DNA of 49,503 bases from JAQVXR01 sp050945755 (GCA_050945755.1 JBMNTN010000011.1:1-49503), one strand, 5' to 3'; positions 15,755-26,317 are shown, numbered from the stretch's first letter. The notes: a model not told the origin generated them from the sequence alone. Numbers and translations: made by a program.

Positions 15755-18109
15755 CTATAGGCTTACCACAGTAACACCGCTACCGCCTTCATTATAACCA
15801 CCCAATCGGTAGGATTTTACCTGTCGATGACTCTTTAAAAAACTCGTCACTGCATCCCTTAAAGCACCTGTTCCCTTGCCGTGAATTATGCGTAGTTCAT
15901 TTAATCCCGCGATTAAAGCATCATCTAGGTACTTATCTACTTCTTCCAGTGCCTCATCAACAGTTTTTCCTCGCAAATCCAGCTCACTGGAAATGCTCCT
16001 AATCTTCTCCATCCGCATATGGCCGGTTCTTGTCTTTCCGGTTTCCTGGTCTGTCTTTTCTAATATCCTAATGTCATTCAAATTTACCATGATTTTTAAA
16101 ATACCCGCCTGGATATAGAGTTCTCCATCTTGATTAGGTTGGGATATCACATATCCTTTTTGATTTAACTTAGGTATTTCAACCATCTGGCCAGGTACTA
16201 CAGTTTTTGGTTTTTGGCCTAAGTATTTTTTCTCCGGCAATGACGCGCTGATGACTTCTTCCTTTTCATTTAACTTTTCCCGCGCCCTTCGTAAAGACTC
16301 GTTTTGCGCCTTCTGGGCTTCGGCCTCTAAAGACGTCTTGAGTTCTTGAAAAATTAATTCTGCCTCTTTCCGCGTCTCCTTGAGAATGCGCAGGCTTTCC
16401 TCTTGTGCCTTTCTGATGATTTCGACTTCCCGGTTGTGCAGCTCTGTTTCCTTCTCCAGGATACGACGCTTCATCTCCTGCAATTCCCTGCGCAACATTT
16501 CCGCTTCTTTTCTCTCTTGGGCACTAACACGCTGGTCCATTTCCAGGTTGGCAATCAGATCTGCCACCTGAACTTGATCCCTTGTTAAAAACTCTCCAGC
16601 TTGATTGATCACTTCCTCGGGCAATCCTAAGCCCCGGGCAATTTCAAAAGCATTACTTTTTCCAGGAACACCAAGCAAAAGACGGTAAGTGGGCTGTAGA
16701 GTCTCTACATTAAATTCCACACTGGCATTAACTATCCTGGCATGGTTATAGGCAAAAGCCTTTAGTTCACTATAATGGGTTGTAGCAATGACTTTTACTC
16801 CCGCCTTCTGCAGGTATGATAAAATAGCCATCGCCAGCGCAGCACCCTCCGTCGGGTCTGTACCCGCTCCCAGCTCATCCAGTAAAACAAGCGTCTTATT
16901 GTTAGCCTTTGACAAGATTTGTACTATATTTACCAGATGGGAAGAGAACGTGCTCAAAGACTGCTCAATGCTCTGTTCGTCTCCGATATCAGCAAATAAT
17001 TTTTCAAAGATGCTGATTTCCGTCCCATCATCTACTGGAATATGCAATCCGGCCAAACCCATCAGAGTAAGAAGACCAACAGTTTTCAGACTGACTGTTT
17101 TCCCTCCGGTATTAGGACCGGTAATTACCATTGCATCAAAATCTTTACCAAGATGAACATCAATCGGGACAACATTACCTTTGATCAGGGGATGTCTTGC
17201 GCAAATCAAACGAATATTTCCATTTGTATTTACCTTGGGTATTCCCCCGTCCATAATATAACTTAACCTGGCTTTGCCAAAAATAAAATCAAGTTTACCT
17301 AAAATCTCCAACGTAGCTAACAACTCATCATGAAACTTGGCGACCATTCGGCTCAGGCTTTTTAATATAGCGATAATTTCTTGCTGTTCTCCGGCTTTTA
17401 ATTTTTTTAGATCATTATTTAATTCCAGCACCGCCAGTGGTTCAATAAACAGTGTCGCACCACTGGCAGACTGATCATGAATCATTCCGGGGACCTGCGC
17501 CCGGTATTCCTGCTTAACGGGTATTACATAACGGTCTCCCCGGATAGTAATGACATTATCCTGAAGATATTTGGCAGTATGGGGACTCTTAATAAACGAA
17601 TCCAGCTTTTCCTTGATCCGCTCCTGAGTAGTTCTCATCCTCTTTCTGAGGGAAAAAAGTTGGTCACTGGCAGTATCCGCTATTCCTCCATCTGCCGTAA
17701 CTGCTTCATTAACAGCAGTTTCTATTGATTTAAAAATACCCAAATCACGGGAAAGTTCCATTATCAAAGGGTAACTGCCTTTTAGATTTGAAACAAATAC
17801 TTTAGCCTTACGTGAAGCAGCGCAGGTGCCTGAAATATCCAAGAAGTCCTCCGGTTCAAGAATGGCGCCCAGTGCAGCCCTTTCTACTTCCTTCCTTACA
17901 TCCCTGACACCACCCAAAGTAAATCCAGGGTTGAAACGCAATATCTCCTTGGCTTCTGAAGTTTCTTCCAAAGCGGACACAACCTCATCCAAATCGCTGC
18001 TTGGCGTCAGTTTTTCTGCCCTCTCCTTTCCCAGAAAAGACCCGCAGCAGTCAGCCAGCATTTGAATTACTTTATCAAACTCCAGTTTCTTTAGTGTTCT
18101 TCCGTCCAA
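15755..18109 (-). CDS. mutS2: MutS2 / RqcU
   Basis: 784 residues, normal for MutS2. ATPase domain with Walker A TGPNTGGKTVSLK (about 330) and Walker B LVLLDELGAGTDPTEG. A long charged coiled coil (about 520-630) follows. The C-terminal Smr domain has LDLRGKTVDEAL and HGKGTGALR. Lacks the MutS mismatch-recognition domain. MutS2 suppresses recombination and, as RqcU, splits collided ribosomes in Firmicutes. The TTG start is forced: an in-frame stop lies three codons upstream. It follows the U32 peptidase gene by 23 bases, so the two probably share a transcript. Confidence 0.93.
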   Translation of the reverse strand: MDGRTLKKLEFDKVIQMLADCCGSFLGKERAEKLTPSSDLDEVVSALEETSEAKEILRFNPGFTLGGVRDVRKEVERAALGAILEPEDFLDISGTCAASRKAKVFVSNLKGSYPLIMELSRDLGIFKSIETAVNEAVTADGGIADTASDQLFSLRKRMRTTQERIKEKLDSFIKSPHTAKYLQDNVITIRGDRYVIPVKQEYRAQVPGMIHDQSASGATLFIEPLAVLELNNDLKKLKAGEQQEIIAILKSLSRMVAKFHDELLATLEILGKLDFIFGKARLSYIMDGGIPKVNTNGNIRLICARHPLIKGNVVPIDVHLGKDFDAMVITGPNTGGKTVSLKTVGLLTLMGLAGLHIPVDDGTEISIFEKLFADIGDEQSIEQSLSTFSSHLVNIVQILSKANNKTLVLLDELGAGTDPTEGAALAMAILSYLQKAGVKVIATTHYSELKAFAYNHARIVNASVEFNVETLQPTYRLLLGVPGKSNAFEIARGLGLPEEVINQAGEFLTRDQVQVADLIANLEMDQRVSAQERKEAEMLRRELQEMKRRILEKETELHNREVEIIRKAQEESLRILKETRKEAELIFQELKTSLEAEAQKAQNESLRRAREKLNEKEEVISASLPEKKYLGQKPKTVVPGQMVEIPKLNQKGYVISQPNQDGELYIQAGILKIMVNLNDIRILEKTDQETGKTRTGHMRMEKIRSISSELDLRGKTVDEALEEVDKYLDDALIAGLNELRIIHGKGTGALRDAVTSFLKSHRQVKSYRLGGYNEGGSGVTVVSL

Positions 18110-18132
18110 TGAGTGTTACTCTCCTCACCTTT

Positions 18133-20652
18133 TTAATCTAAAATACCTCGGAAATAATGGCCTTTGGTAAATCCCGCCGGAGAAAACCGGCTAAGATCAT
18201 CCTCCAGTGCCTTCTTGTCAAGTTTTTTCCCTCTTCCTTCTTGGTAAGCATCGCGCACACGGCAATAGGCTTTCACAATTTCAAAAATGGCTTTCGGGCG
18301 GTATCGCTCCCCTTCAATCCTTACTACTCCGACCCCGGAATCGAAAAATTTATCCAAGTGTTCTAAGAGGCATAATTCTTTCGGGTTAAAAATATGCATC
18401 CGGCAAAACTGATCCAATTCTACCGGGAATACATAATTCATCCGATCTTTTAAACCAAAACTCCCTGTATGGCAACTTCGACCGCAGGAAGCGCCTGTCC
18501 TTTTCCCTCCGAAAACTGCTCCTACGGCACAATACTCACTGATCATCATGGGCAAAGCCCCATGCACAATACATTCCAATTCCAGGCCATCGCTCTTCAT
18601 GTCTGCTATTTGTTCAAATGTCATTTCCGGGGATAAAGTAACCTGCGCCATTCCTTCAAGTTTCATTACCCTTAGTGCCGCATTATTAAATATGTTTAAG
18701 CCAAAATCACCGAATAATAATTTCCCCCAGAAAAAATCCTTTGCTGCCTGAATCCCCCCCACATTTCCTGTCATCAAAGCATGTACCCCGACATCCCGGG
18801 CTAAATTAAGCATCTGATGAATTATTTCTTTTTGAGATTCATGGAAAATACGCGGGATGGCATAAACAACCTGGCACCCGCTTTTTTCTCCCTTACCAAC
18901 AATCTCCTGCAATTGCTGGAAGTTCAATCCGGTATCGGGTTTAAAGACTTCCCCTCCGACATAAAGGATATCGACACCAGCTTCCAAGGCAGCCTGTGCC
19001 TCTTCAAAACCGCTAACCCGAGCACTGATCCTCGGTCTCCAGGTCTTCCGTTCTCCGGTCTTAAACAACTCTTTCAATTGTTTCTCAATAACAAAGCTTT
19101 TTACCACCGGGTGATAATATTTCTGCAAACGCAACTTTTCAATACTCTCTACCAGGGAACGTCGCAAAGTATTTAATTCACTGGCCGGAAGCATCATTCC
19201 CTCATCAATATCAAACTCTACTTCTCCCAGTTTAAAAGAGGTTTCTCCCAGGCGGTTTAGTTGTTTTAAAATATCGGCCTGCTGGGTGGGATGCTTTCTT
19301 GCCTTTTCCACCCGGTATTGTGATGAAATGAGACTTTTGTTACCTTCATCGTCCCATCCCTCCAGGGTAATTGGTTCCCCTTCCCGTGCTCTGACTCTTA
19401 TATTCAGCGCTATTCTTCTTTCAGGGTGCATAAAAGACTCCTGAGCTCTCTCCATAAGTTTGGCATCATTTGTTTTAAATACTCTGTCCCCCGTCTTAGG
19501 GTACCCTGTTACATTGATGGTGACCACATCTCCCGGTTCGGCCTCAGCTATTTTCACCCCGTCACGGAAAATTTCGTTTATCACAAAACCCTGACGCCCG
19601 CCTTTGGTAACCCAAATCTCCACCCCGTCACCAACAGCCAAATTTTCTTCTAATTTAACAGATGCCGTTTTCCCTTTCACTTTTTCAATTCGTCCCAATT
19701 TTATCCCACGGTTGTTCGGCCGCTTATAGCTCATTAAATCCCTGCCGGGATGGCCTAAAAGGTAACCTGTAGTAAAATCCCTGTTGAAAATCTGTGCTAT
19801 CTCCTTTTTTTCTTCTTGGGAAACGAAAAAGTTATCGGGATCAGCCTTTAATCGATCCAAAACTTCCCGATATATCCTTACCACAGTTGCCACATATTCT
19901 GGTCTTTTCATCCTGCCTTCTAGTTTTAAAGAGTTTACCCCGGTATCAGACAGTTGGGGTAACAGTTCTAAAGAATTAAGATCACGTGGGCTAAGCAGAT
20001 GTTTTCCAGTTTCCTCTCCGGAAATATTCCGGCCTTTTTCATCTACCAAAGTATATTCCATACGGCAAGGCTGGGCGCATTTTCCCCGGTTTCCGCTTCT
20101 TCCGCCGATTAAACTACTCATTAAGCACTGGCCTGAATAAGATATGCATAAGGCACCGTGGCCAAAGACCTCCAGTTCAGCTTTGGCAGATCCTTTTATA
20201 GCAATAATATCTTTCAATGACAGCTCTCTTGCCAGCACCACCCGGTCAATGCCCATCTTTTCTAAAAACCGTACCCCTTCAGCATTATGCACTGTCATCT
20301 GGGTGCTGGCGTGGACATCCATATGGGGGAACACGGTGCGCACCAAATAGGCCAGGCCGATATCCTGGACAATAATCCCATCCACTCCGAGATCATAAAG
20401 CTCCTTAACATATTCCATCACACTTTTTAACTCGGCATTGTCAATTAAAATATTTACAGTAACATAGATTTTTACATTACGCAGGTGAGCGTATTTAACC
20501 GCTTGTTTCATCTGCTCTTGGTCAAAATTACTGGCCGAAGCACGGGCGCTAAAAGATTTCCCGCCTAAATAGACAGCATCGGCCCCATTTTCTACTGCTG
20601 CCACCAGCGCGTCAAAACTACCTGCCGGTGCCAAAAGTTCCGGTATCGTCAA
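18133..20652 (-). CDS. U32 family peptidase / hydroxylation-type protein with DUF3656
   Basis: 839 residues. Residues 1 to about 300 are a U32 domain (ELLAPAGSFDALVAAVENGADAVYLGG; FGHGALCISYSGQC with the conserved Cys; CAQPCRMEY). A DUF3656-like middle part and a second U32-like half with ECIVHGALPMM and GRSCHTGSFGL follow. Members of this family (RlhA, TrhP) carry out prephenate-dependent hydroxylation of rRNA or tRNA; others are annotated as collagenase-like. TTG start (GGAG 9 bases upstream). Probably first gene of a unit with mutS2. Confidence 0.85.
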   Translation of the reverse strand: MTIPELLAPAGSFDALVAAVENGADAVYLGGKSFSARASASNFDQEQMKQAVKYAHLRNVKIYVTVNILIDNAELKSVMEYVKELYDLGVDGIIVQDIGLAYLVRTVFPHMDVHASTQMTVHNAEGVRFLEKMGIDRVVLARELSLKDIIAIKGSAKAELEVFGHGALCISYSGQCLMSSLIGGRSGNRGKCAQPCRMEYTLVDEKGRNISGEETGKHLLSPRDLNSLELLPQLSDTGVNSLKLEGRMKRPEYVATVVRIYREVLDRLKADPDNFFVSQEEKKEIAQIFNRDFTTGYLLGHPGRDLMSYKRPNNRGIKLGRIEKVKGKTASVKLEENLAVGDGVEIWVTKGGRQGFVINEIFRDGVKIAEAEPGDVVTINVTGYPKTGDRVFKTNDAKLMERAQESFMHPERRIALNIRVRAREGEPITLEGWDDEGNKSLISSQYRVEKARKHPTQQADILKQLNRLGETSFKLGEVEFDIDEGMMLPASELNTLRRSLVESIEKLRLQKYYHPVVKSFVIEKQLKELFKTGERKTWRPRISARVSGFEEAQAALEAGVDILYVGGEVFKPDTGLNFQQLQEIVGKGEKSGCQVVYAIPRIFHESQKEIIHQMLNLARDVGVHALMTGNVGGIQAAKDFFWGKLLFGDFGLNIFNNAALRVMKLEGMAQVTLSPEMTFEQIADMKSDGLELECIVHGALPMMISEYCAVGAVFGGKRTGASCGRSCHTGSFGLKDRMNYVFPVELDQFCRMHIFNPKELCLLEHLDKFFDSGVGVVRIEGERYRPKAIFEIVKAYCRVRDAYQEGRGKKLDKKALEDDLSRFSPAGFTKGHYFRGILD

Positions 20653-20749
20653 TTTCCACCACTCCAGCTTTTATTGCTTGCATTCTATTATATCATGGGC
20701 TAAAAAGCGATTCTACAAAGCCAAACCTTGGTTTTTCTAATGATACTTA

Positions 20750-20787
20750 AAAAAGTCCCGGCAGGAGTATTCCCTTAGCCCGGGACT
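20750..20787 (-). terminator. Terminator after NIF3-like gene
   Basis: Stem AGTCCCGG/CCGGGACT (20754-20761 / 20780-20787) followed on the minus strand by TTTTTT, about 40 bases after the NIF3-like stop. Confidence 0.8.
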
Positions 20788-20825
20788 AAATTATTCAAAT
20801 GCTTATCTGGTGGTCCGATATGTTA

Positions 20826-21779
20826 TTAAATTCGGGAAACACGGTCAAAACCGGCGCAGGCCAGGATTTTTACACCCAGCTTTGCTACCTTGTCTAAAAA
20901 GAGATTTAGTCCAATGCTATCACTGGCCATATGGCCGGCAATTACCACATTTATATGATACTTCTCCGCGTTCTTCCTGTGCTTTTCGCTAATGTGCATG
21001 CCAACTACTGTTCCTACACCGGCAATCGCCAGTTTTTCGTAAACATCCTCGGAGCCCCCTGTGCCTCCCGTCATATCTACAAAAACTTTACCTGCAGACC
21101 TTTTCCCAGATCCCTGAACGATAGTTGGACCTGCTTTTCTTTTTGCCGCATTTTTATATTCGGGAATTTCTAATAAAAGGTCGATTACATCATCAAGTGT
21201 ATCCGGCTCTTTTTCCGAAAAGTAGTTGGTAAGAAATTGAGTAACCATATTATCCGCTGGTGTATGTACACACATTAAAGGAAGATCCAAAATACGTGCC
21301 GCGTCGACCGTCCGGTTATGATTCAACGGCATTAGCGATCTTTTAACTTCCGAAATCCGAGAGGAAAGAATCCCTTCCGCCACATTAATGGGCACTCCCA
21401 TTTCCGAGAGAATCCCTTCCTGAAGATGCATCACATCATAGAGGCCGGCCAGAGCGTATCCTTCCGGATGATGTGCTAAAACCAAGTCAATCTTTTCTCC
21501 TTTTTCCCTCAACCTATCCGCTAAAATTATTTCTCCGATTTCTATATCAATACCGGCAAATATGGTGGATACTTCCTTGTCCGGGTCACCGTTGAGCATT
21601 CTTGTATCGCTGTAGGGATTTGTTAAACTAATAGTGTCAAAAGACTCCTTCTTTTTTCCCTCTAGCTTATCCCACTTTTTTTGTGCCCTCTTTAAATCTT
21701 TTTCTGCCGCTGCTTTACCTCGTGGGTCTGCCTCCATCCCGGCTTGAACAGCCAATTCATAGATTTCTCTAAGCTTCAT
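20826..21779 (-). CDS. NIF3-like (DUF34) protein
   Basis: 317 residues. VLAHHPEG provides the paired histidines that bind the di-metal centre in NIF3/DUF34 proteins. A glycine-rich C-terminal part has DMTGGTGGSED and VVIAGHMASDS. An N-terminal helical segment is rich in Lys and Glu. Family members are widespread metal-binding proteins of uncertain reaction, often wrongly called GTP cyclohydrolase I type 2. The ATG at 21779 (GGAGG, spacer 7) is chosen over an upstream start at 21800. It lies behind the glycosylase gene on the same strand. Confidence 0.75.
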   Translation of the reverse strand: MKLREIYELAVQAGMEADPRGKAAAEKDLKRAQKKWDKLEGKKKESFDTISLTNPYSDTRMLNGDPDKEVSTIFAGIDIEIGEIILADRLREKGEKIDLVLAHHPEGYALAGLYDVMHLQEGILSEMGVPINVAEGILSSRISEVKRSLMPLNHNRTVDAARILDLPLMCVHTPADNMVTQFLTNYFSEKEPDTLDDVIDLLLEIPEYKNAAKRKAGPTIVQGSGKRSAGKVFVDMTGGTGGSEDVYEKLAIAGVGTVVGMHISEKHRKNAEKYHINVVIAGHMASDSIGLNLFLDKVAKLGVKILACAGFDRVSRI

Positions 21780-21841
21780 AATTAATCCTCCTGGTATCAA
21801 ATTATCTCGTTATATTAATTCCCTCAGATAAATAGGTTAAT

Positions 21842-22420
21842 TTATTTGCGGGAGACAAAAAGGTTATCTTTTACATAAAAACGCAACAAACTCTCCGCCC
21901 CTTGGCTAAGGCCAATACGTGTTGTCTCCCTTATTTTGATCTCACCTAAAAGATCAGAATCAAAGAATTTAACCGGCCCATCAACCGCACTTGTCCCGTT
22001 TAAAGTCATGTCGATCCCCATTGCTTGAGCCAGTTTACCCGGACCGCTGCACAAGTCCTTTAAATTTTCCTTTTTCCTGTTCTTTTTCATCACTTCGATT
22101 CCTTCTAAGGGTTGCAGTGCCCGGATGAGTACGGCAGCAGGAATATCTTCCCGGTGCGTCGTGACATTGTAACAGTAATACATCCCATAGATCAGATAAA
22201 CATAGGATATCCCGGCAGGACCAAACATAACAGCGTTTCTTTTAGTTTTACCCCGGAAAGAATGGCTACCCGGATCGTTCACTCCTAGATAAGCCTCGTC
22301 TTCTACCACGATGCCGGAAACCTTTCCCCACGGTGCATTATATTCCATAATTTTGCCTAATAGTTCTCTCGCTACTAATTCAGTCTCCCGAGCAAAAAAA
22401 TCAAAACCTAACTGTACCAA
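21842..22420 (-). CDS. DNA-3-methyladenine glycosylase (AAG/Mpg family)
   Basis: 192 residues. Family blocks: ARELLGKIM, VVEDEAYLGVNDPGSHSFRG (catalytic Glu region), NAVMFGPAGISYVYLIYGMYYCYNV, and CSGPGKLAQAMGI. Removes alkylated purines from DNA. The TTG at 22420 has AAAGGAG 9 bases upstream and gives a normal family length. An extended frame to 22477 would run through the zapA terminator and is unlikely. Confidence 0.9.
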   Translation of the reverse strand: MVQLGFDFFARETELVARELLGKIMEYNAPWGKVSGIVVEDEAYLGVNDPGSHSFRGKTKRNAVMFGPAGISYVYLIYGMYYCYNVTTHREDIPAAVLIRALQPLEGIEVMKKNRKKENLKDLCSGPGKLAQAMGIDMTLNGTSAVDGPVKFFDSDLLGEIKIRETTRIGLSQGAESLLRFYVKDNLFVSRK

Positions 22421-22480
22421 AACTATTTTCTCCTTTGCCCAATCTGCATAAAAGCGTCCTGGCAAGCTGTTTCCCAACTG

Positions 22481-22503
22481 AAAAGCGCAACATCATGTTG
22501 CGC
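22481..22503 (-). terminator. Terminator of zapA
   Basis: 7-bp GC-rich stem (22485-22491 / 22497-22503) with a 5-base loop, followed on the minus strand by TTTTC. It begins 6 bases after the zapA stop. Confidence 0.7.
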
Positions 22504-22508
22504 CTTTC

Positions 22509-22784
22509 TTAACTGCTTTTGTGTATTTTGTCCAGGACCTTCAATTCTTCAATTATTTTTTCATAATCTTCCCGAATTTTGCTTAGTTCGTCAGCCAGCT
22601 GCAACGCCACCAAAACCGCAACCTTGGTTTGAGTGTATGAAGGGTGCTGCCGATTTATCTGTTCCATTTTCTGAGAAACCGACTTTGCCAGCATTTCAAT
22701 ATATTCCGGAGGGTCAGTTCCCTTTATGACATATTCCTGACCCAATATTTCTATTCTAACCCTGCACCCTTCTTGTGGATTCAC
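22509..22784 (-). CDS. zapA: Cell division protein ZapA
   Basis: 91 residues. An N-terminal beta/loop part (VRIEILGQEYVIKG, then YIEMLAKSVSQKM) is followed by a helix that forms a coiled coil (VLVALQLADELSKIREDYEKI). This is ZapA, which bundles FtsZ filaments at the division ring. GTG start with GGAGG 7 bases upstream. It follows pheT on the same strand, a placement common in Firmicutes. Confidence 0.9.
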   Translation of the reverse strand: MNPQEGCRVRIEILGQEYVIKGTDPPEYIEMLAKSVSQKMEQINRQHPSYTQTKVAVLVALQLADELSKIREDYEKIIEELKVLDKIHKSS

Positions 22785-22868
22785 ATATCTCCCTCCGTAT
22801 CAAACCGTATGATCCCAGTTATTAAGATATAGACAATTTCGGCATTAACCCAAACATTCCTGCTAAAA

Positions 22869-25283
22869 TTACCTTAATTCGACTCCAAATTTAACAAAGA
22901 GTTCATTTTTTGTTTGTTCAAAAACTCGGGACACTTCCTCATCAGTAAGAGTTCTGTCAACAGCTTGAAAAGAAAGGGAATACGCTAAGCTTTTATATCC
23001 CTCCGGCACCTGTGCCCCTTTATAAACATCAAACAAACTGACACCTTTCAGAATCTCGCCCCCATTCGCCCAAATCACAGCACTAACTTTTTCTGCAGCA
23101 ACAGATTCGGGTACTAACAAGGCCATATCGCGCTGTACTGCGGGAAACTTTCCGAAAGGAACGTACCGGACTACATTGGGAGACGCATCTATCAATGGAG
23201 CCAAATGCATTTGCAGAATGCAAGTTTTTTCTTCTAAATCATAATTATCCTGGACACGAGGATGAATCTCACCAATATAACCAACAAGACAGTTATTAAC
23301 ATAAATACTTCCTGCCCTGCCGGGATGAAGAAATGGTGGAAGTTTTTCTACCTTCAATCCCCAGTCCTTTATTTCCAACCAGTCAAACAATCCGGTTAGC
23401 ACACCTTTTAAAAAGTAAAAATCAAGGGTCTGGGCCGGCCAGTTCCAACCCCGGTTAAGAGAACCGGAAACCAGAATTCCTAAAACCTCCGTTTCCTCAG
23501 GAAGTTTTTCTAATCCAGCCTTAAAGATTTTTCCGCATTCGAAAATAGCAATATCAGTATTCCTCCTGCTGGTATTAAGAGCAGCAGTTGCCAAAAGCCC
23601 AGGTACCAAGGTAGTGCGCATAATCCCCTGCTCATCACTTAAAGGATTTTTTACCTTCACCGTATTCCTCAAAGGACAGTCGTCGGCCAAAATAATTTTA
23701 TCTAATTCTTTTTGATTAATAAAACTATATGTTATGACCTCAACTAAACCGGCACCTACGAGAAAATCTTTCACATTATCTGTAATTTCCTGGGGTCTCG
23801 TCCTTTTCCCTTCAGTAGTAGGACCATATGGCAATGTGACAGGAATCTTATCGTAGCCGTTAAGACGGGCCACTTCTTCAATCAGATCAATTTCCCGTGT
23901 AATGTCTTGGCGGTAAGAAGGAATCGTAACAGTCATCTTTTCCCCACTGATTTCAAAGGAGAAATGGAGTTTTTTCAAAAAGGAAGCTACTTCTTCCGCG
24001 GTAAGGGAAGTACCAAGGATTTGGTTAACCCGGGCAGTATGAAGCTGTACTTTTGTCAATTCGGCAACTTGGTTAAAAGTATCAATTACTCCTTGCACAA
24101 CCTGGCCTCCGCAGAGCTCTGCCAACAATTGAGCGGCACGGTCACAGGCATTTTTCACATTGAAGACATCCAATCCTTTTTCAAACCTTAAAGAAGACTC
24201 AGACCTAAGTCCTAACATTCGAGAGGTACGCCTAATAGACACAGGGTGAAAACGAGCGGCCTCAATCAATATGTTTTCTGTGTTTTCTGTAACCTCTGTA
24301 TCCAACCCGCCCATTACTCCGGCGACCGCAACCGGTTTTTCACCATCACAAATGAGCAAAGTGTCACTGCCAAAAGTCCTTTCCTGCCCATCTAGGGTAA
24401 ACATTTTTTCCCCTTCTTCAGCCCTGCGCACAATAATCTTATGGCCGGCCAGCCTGTCATAATCAAAAGTATGCAGGGGTTGACCCATTTCCAGCATTAC
24501 ATAATTGGAAACGTCTACCACATTATTAATCGGCCTGACCCCGGCAGAACGTAAGAAGTGCTGCATCCATTCGGGGGAAGGACCCAGTTTTACACCTTTA
24601 ACTACTCGAGCCACATAGCGATTGCATAGTTCATGATCTTTTACTTCTATCGAGGCTATATCATTAATGTTTTCCTCTGTTTCCTTAAACTCAATTTTGG
24701 GTAAGCTTACCTCCTGTCCGGTAACGGCGCTAACCTCCCTGGCAACGTTTATCACGCTCAGGCAATCTGACCGGTTCGGAGTTAACTCAAACTCCAAAAC
24801 AGCATCATCAAGTCCTAAGACTTTTATCGCGTCCTTACCCACCGGAGCATCCGGGTGTAAAATCATAATGCCGCCCCTGGATTCTTCTGAAACATAATTT
24901 TCATCAATTCCCAATTCTTCTCCGGAACAGAGCATGCCATAAGACTCTATTCCTCTCAATTTGGCTGCTTTCATTTTAACTCCGCCGGGCAGTTTCGCTC
25001 CTACCAGGGCTACAGGTACCTTATGCCCCTCCCTGACATTTGTTGCTCCGGTCACAATCTGAACTATATTCTTCCCTACGTCAACCTGGCATACAACCAG
25101 CTTGTCCGCTTGAGGATGGCGAATAATTTCTTTAATTTGTCCCACTACTACATTTTCAATTCCCTTGTCCAGAAATTCCACATGTTCAACGGCCAGCCCC
25201 ACCATGGTCAACTTAGAAGCGAGTTCCGCCGGGCTTAAATCTGAATCAATATATTGTTTTAACCACTGGTATGCGACTTTCAT
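22869..25283 (-). CDS. pheT: Phenylalanine-tRNA ligase beta subunit
   Basis: 804 residues, the full bacterial length. In order: N-terminal EMAP/OB-type tRNA-binding domain (VVGQIKEIIRHPQADKL), B3/B4 editing domain (VVDVSNYVMLEMGQPLHTFD), B5 domain, catalytic-like core, and C-terminal FDX-ACB domain (PAVQRDMALLVPE, with SLAYSLSFQ). Works as alpha2beta2 with PheS. Starts 11 bases after pheS ends with its own AGGAGG; the pair is controlled by the T-box at 26350-26640. Confidence 0.97.
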   Translation of the reverse strand: MKVAYQWLKQYIDSDLSPAELASKLTMVGLAVEHVEFLDKGIENVVVGQIKEIIRHPQADKLVVCQVDVGKNIVQIVTGATNVREGHKVPVALVGAKLPGGVKMKAAKLRGIESYGMLCSGEELGIDENYVSEESRGGIMILHPDAPVGKDAIKVLGLDDAVLEFELTPNRSDCLSVINVAREVSAVTGQEVSLPKIEFKETEENINDIASIEVKDHELCNRYVARVVKGVKLGPSPEWMQHFLRSAGVRPINNVVDVSNYVMLEMGQPLHTFDYDRLAGHKIIVRRAEEGEKMFTLDGQERTFGSDTLLICDGEKPVAVAGVMGGLDTEVTENTENILIEAARFHPVSIRRTSRMLGLRSESSLRFEKGLDVFNVKNACDRAAQLLAELCGGQVVQGVIDTFNQVAELTKVQLHTARVNQILGTSLTAEEVASFLKKLHFSFEISGEKMTVTIPSYRQDITREIDLIEEVARLNGYDKIPVTLPYGPTTEGKRTRPQEITDNVKDFLVGAGLVEVITYSFINQKELDKIILADDCPLRNTVKVKNPLSDEQGIMRTTLVPGLLATAALNTSRRNTDIAIFECGKIFKAGLEKLPEETEVLGILVSGSLNRGWNWPAQTLDFYFLKGVLTGLFDWLEIKDWGLKVEKLPPFLHPGRAGSIYVNNCLVGYIGEIHPRVQDNYDLEEKTCILQMHLAPLIDASPNVVRYVPFGKFPAVQRDMALLVPESVAAEKVSAVIWANGGEILKGVSLFDVYKGAQVPEGYKSLAYSLSFQAVDRTLTDEEVSRVFEQTKNELFVKFGVELR

Positions 25284-25294
25284 CTTGATTCCTC

Positions 25295-26317
25295 CTAAAA
25301 CTGCGTCAAAAAACGCAGATCATTTTCAAAAAGCAGGCGCATGTCATCAATGCCATATTTCAATAAAGCTACCCTTTCCACTCCCAAGCCGAAGGCAAAC
25401 CCGCTCACCTCATCCGGATTGTAACCAGACATTTCCAGCACTCGAGGGTGAACCATTCCCGAGCCTAAAATTTCCAACCACCCGGTATGGGAACAAACCC
25501 GGCATCCTTCCCCCCCACACATCATGCAGGAAATATCTACTTCAGCACTTGGTTCTGTAAATGGAAAGTAGCTGGGGCGAAGCCTTATCTGTCTATCTTC
25601 CCCAAACATCTGGCGGGCAAAAGTCAGCAGTGTTCCTTTTAAATCTCCCATAGAAATTCCTTTATCGATCACCAATCCTTCCACCTGGTGAAACATAGGT
25701 GAATGGGTTGCATCATCATCCCTTCGATAAACCTTCCCCGGGCAAATAATTTTCACCGGAATATGAGGTACCGTTTTTTCCATGGTACGCACCTGAACAG
25801 GTGATGTATGAGTACGCAACAACACTTCATCAGAAATATAAAAAGAATCCTGCATGTCCCGAGCAGGATGCTCCGGGGGAATGTTTAGCGCCTCAAAGTT
25901 ATAATAATCTAATTCAATTTCCGGACCTTCGCTAATGGTATAACCCATCCCAAGAAATATCTCTTTAATCTGGTCGATAACCAATGTAATCGGATGCTTC
26001 CGTCCAACGAAAATATTTTGACCCGGGAGAGTAATATCTATCGTTTCCTTTTTAAGTGATTCCAGAAGCTGTTGTTCTTTTAACTCATTTCCCCGCACAT
26101 CTAAAATCTTTTCAATGTCAGACCTTACTTGGTTTGCGGCCTGACCAACTTGCGGCCTCTCTTCCGGAGAAAGATTCCCCATCCCGCGCAGCACTGCTGT
26201 CAGTTCCCCTTTTTTCCCAAGGTATTTAACCCGCAAATCATTCAGTTCTCCGTAACTGGTAGCCTGATTCATTTCTTTTTTTGCCTGATTACGGATGGCA
26301 TTTAATTTTTCTATCAT
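25295..26317 (-). CDS. pheS: Phenylalanine-tRNA ligase alpha subunit
   Basis: 340 residues. N-terminal coiled coil that binds tRNA, then class II motifs: GYTISEGPEIELDYYNFEALN, LLRTHTSPVQVRTM, FHQVEGLVID, and motif 3 GFAFGLGVERVALL. ATG with AGGAGG 7 bases upstream. First gene of pheST. Confidence 0.97.
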   Translation of the reverse strand: MIEKLNAIRNQAKKEMNQATSYGELNDLRVKYLGKKGELTAVLRGMGNLSPEERPQVGQAANQVRSDIEKILDVRGNELKEQQLLESLKKETIDITLPGQNIFVGRKHPITLVIDQIKEIFLGMGYTISEGPEIELDYYNFEALNIPPEHPARDMQDSFYISDEVLLRTHTSPVQVRTMEKTVPHIPVKIICPGKVYRRDDDATHSPMFHQVEGLVIDKGISMGDLKGTLLTFARQMFGEDRQIRLRPSYFPFTEPSAEVDISCMMCGGEGCRVCSHTGWLEILGSGMVHPRVLEMSGYNPDEVSGFAFGLGVERVALLKYGIDDMRLLFENDLRFLTQF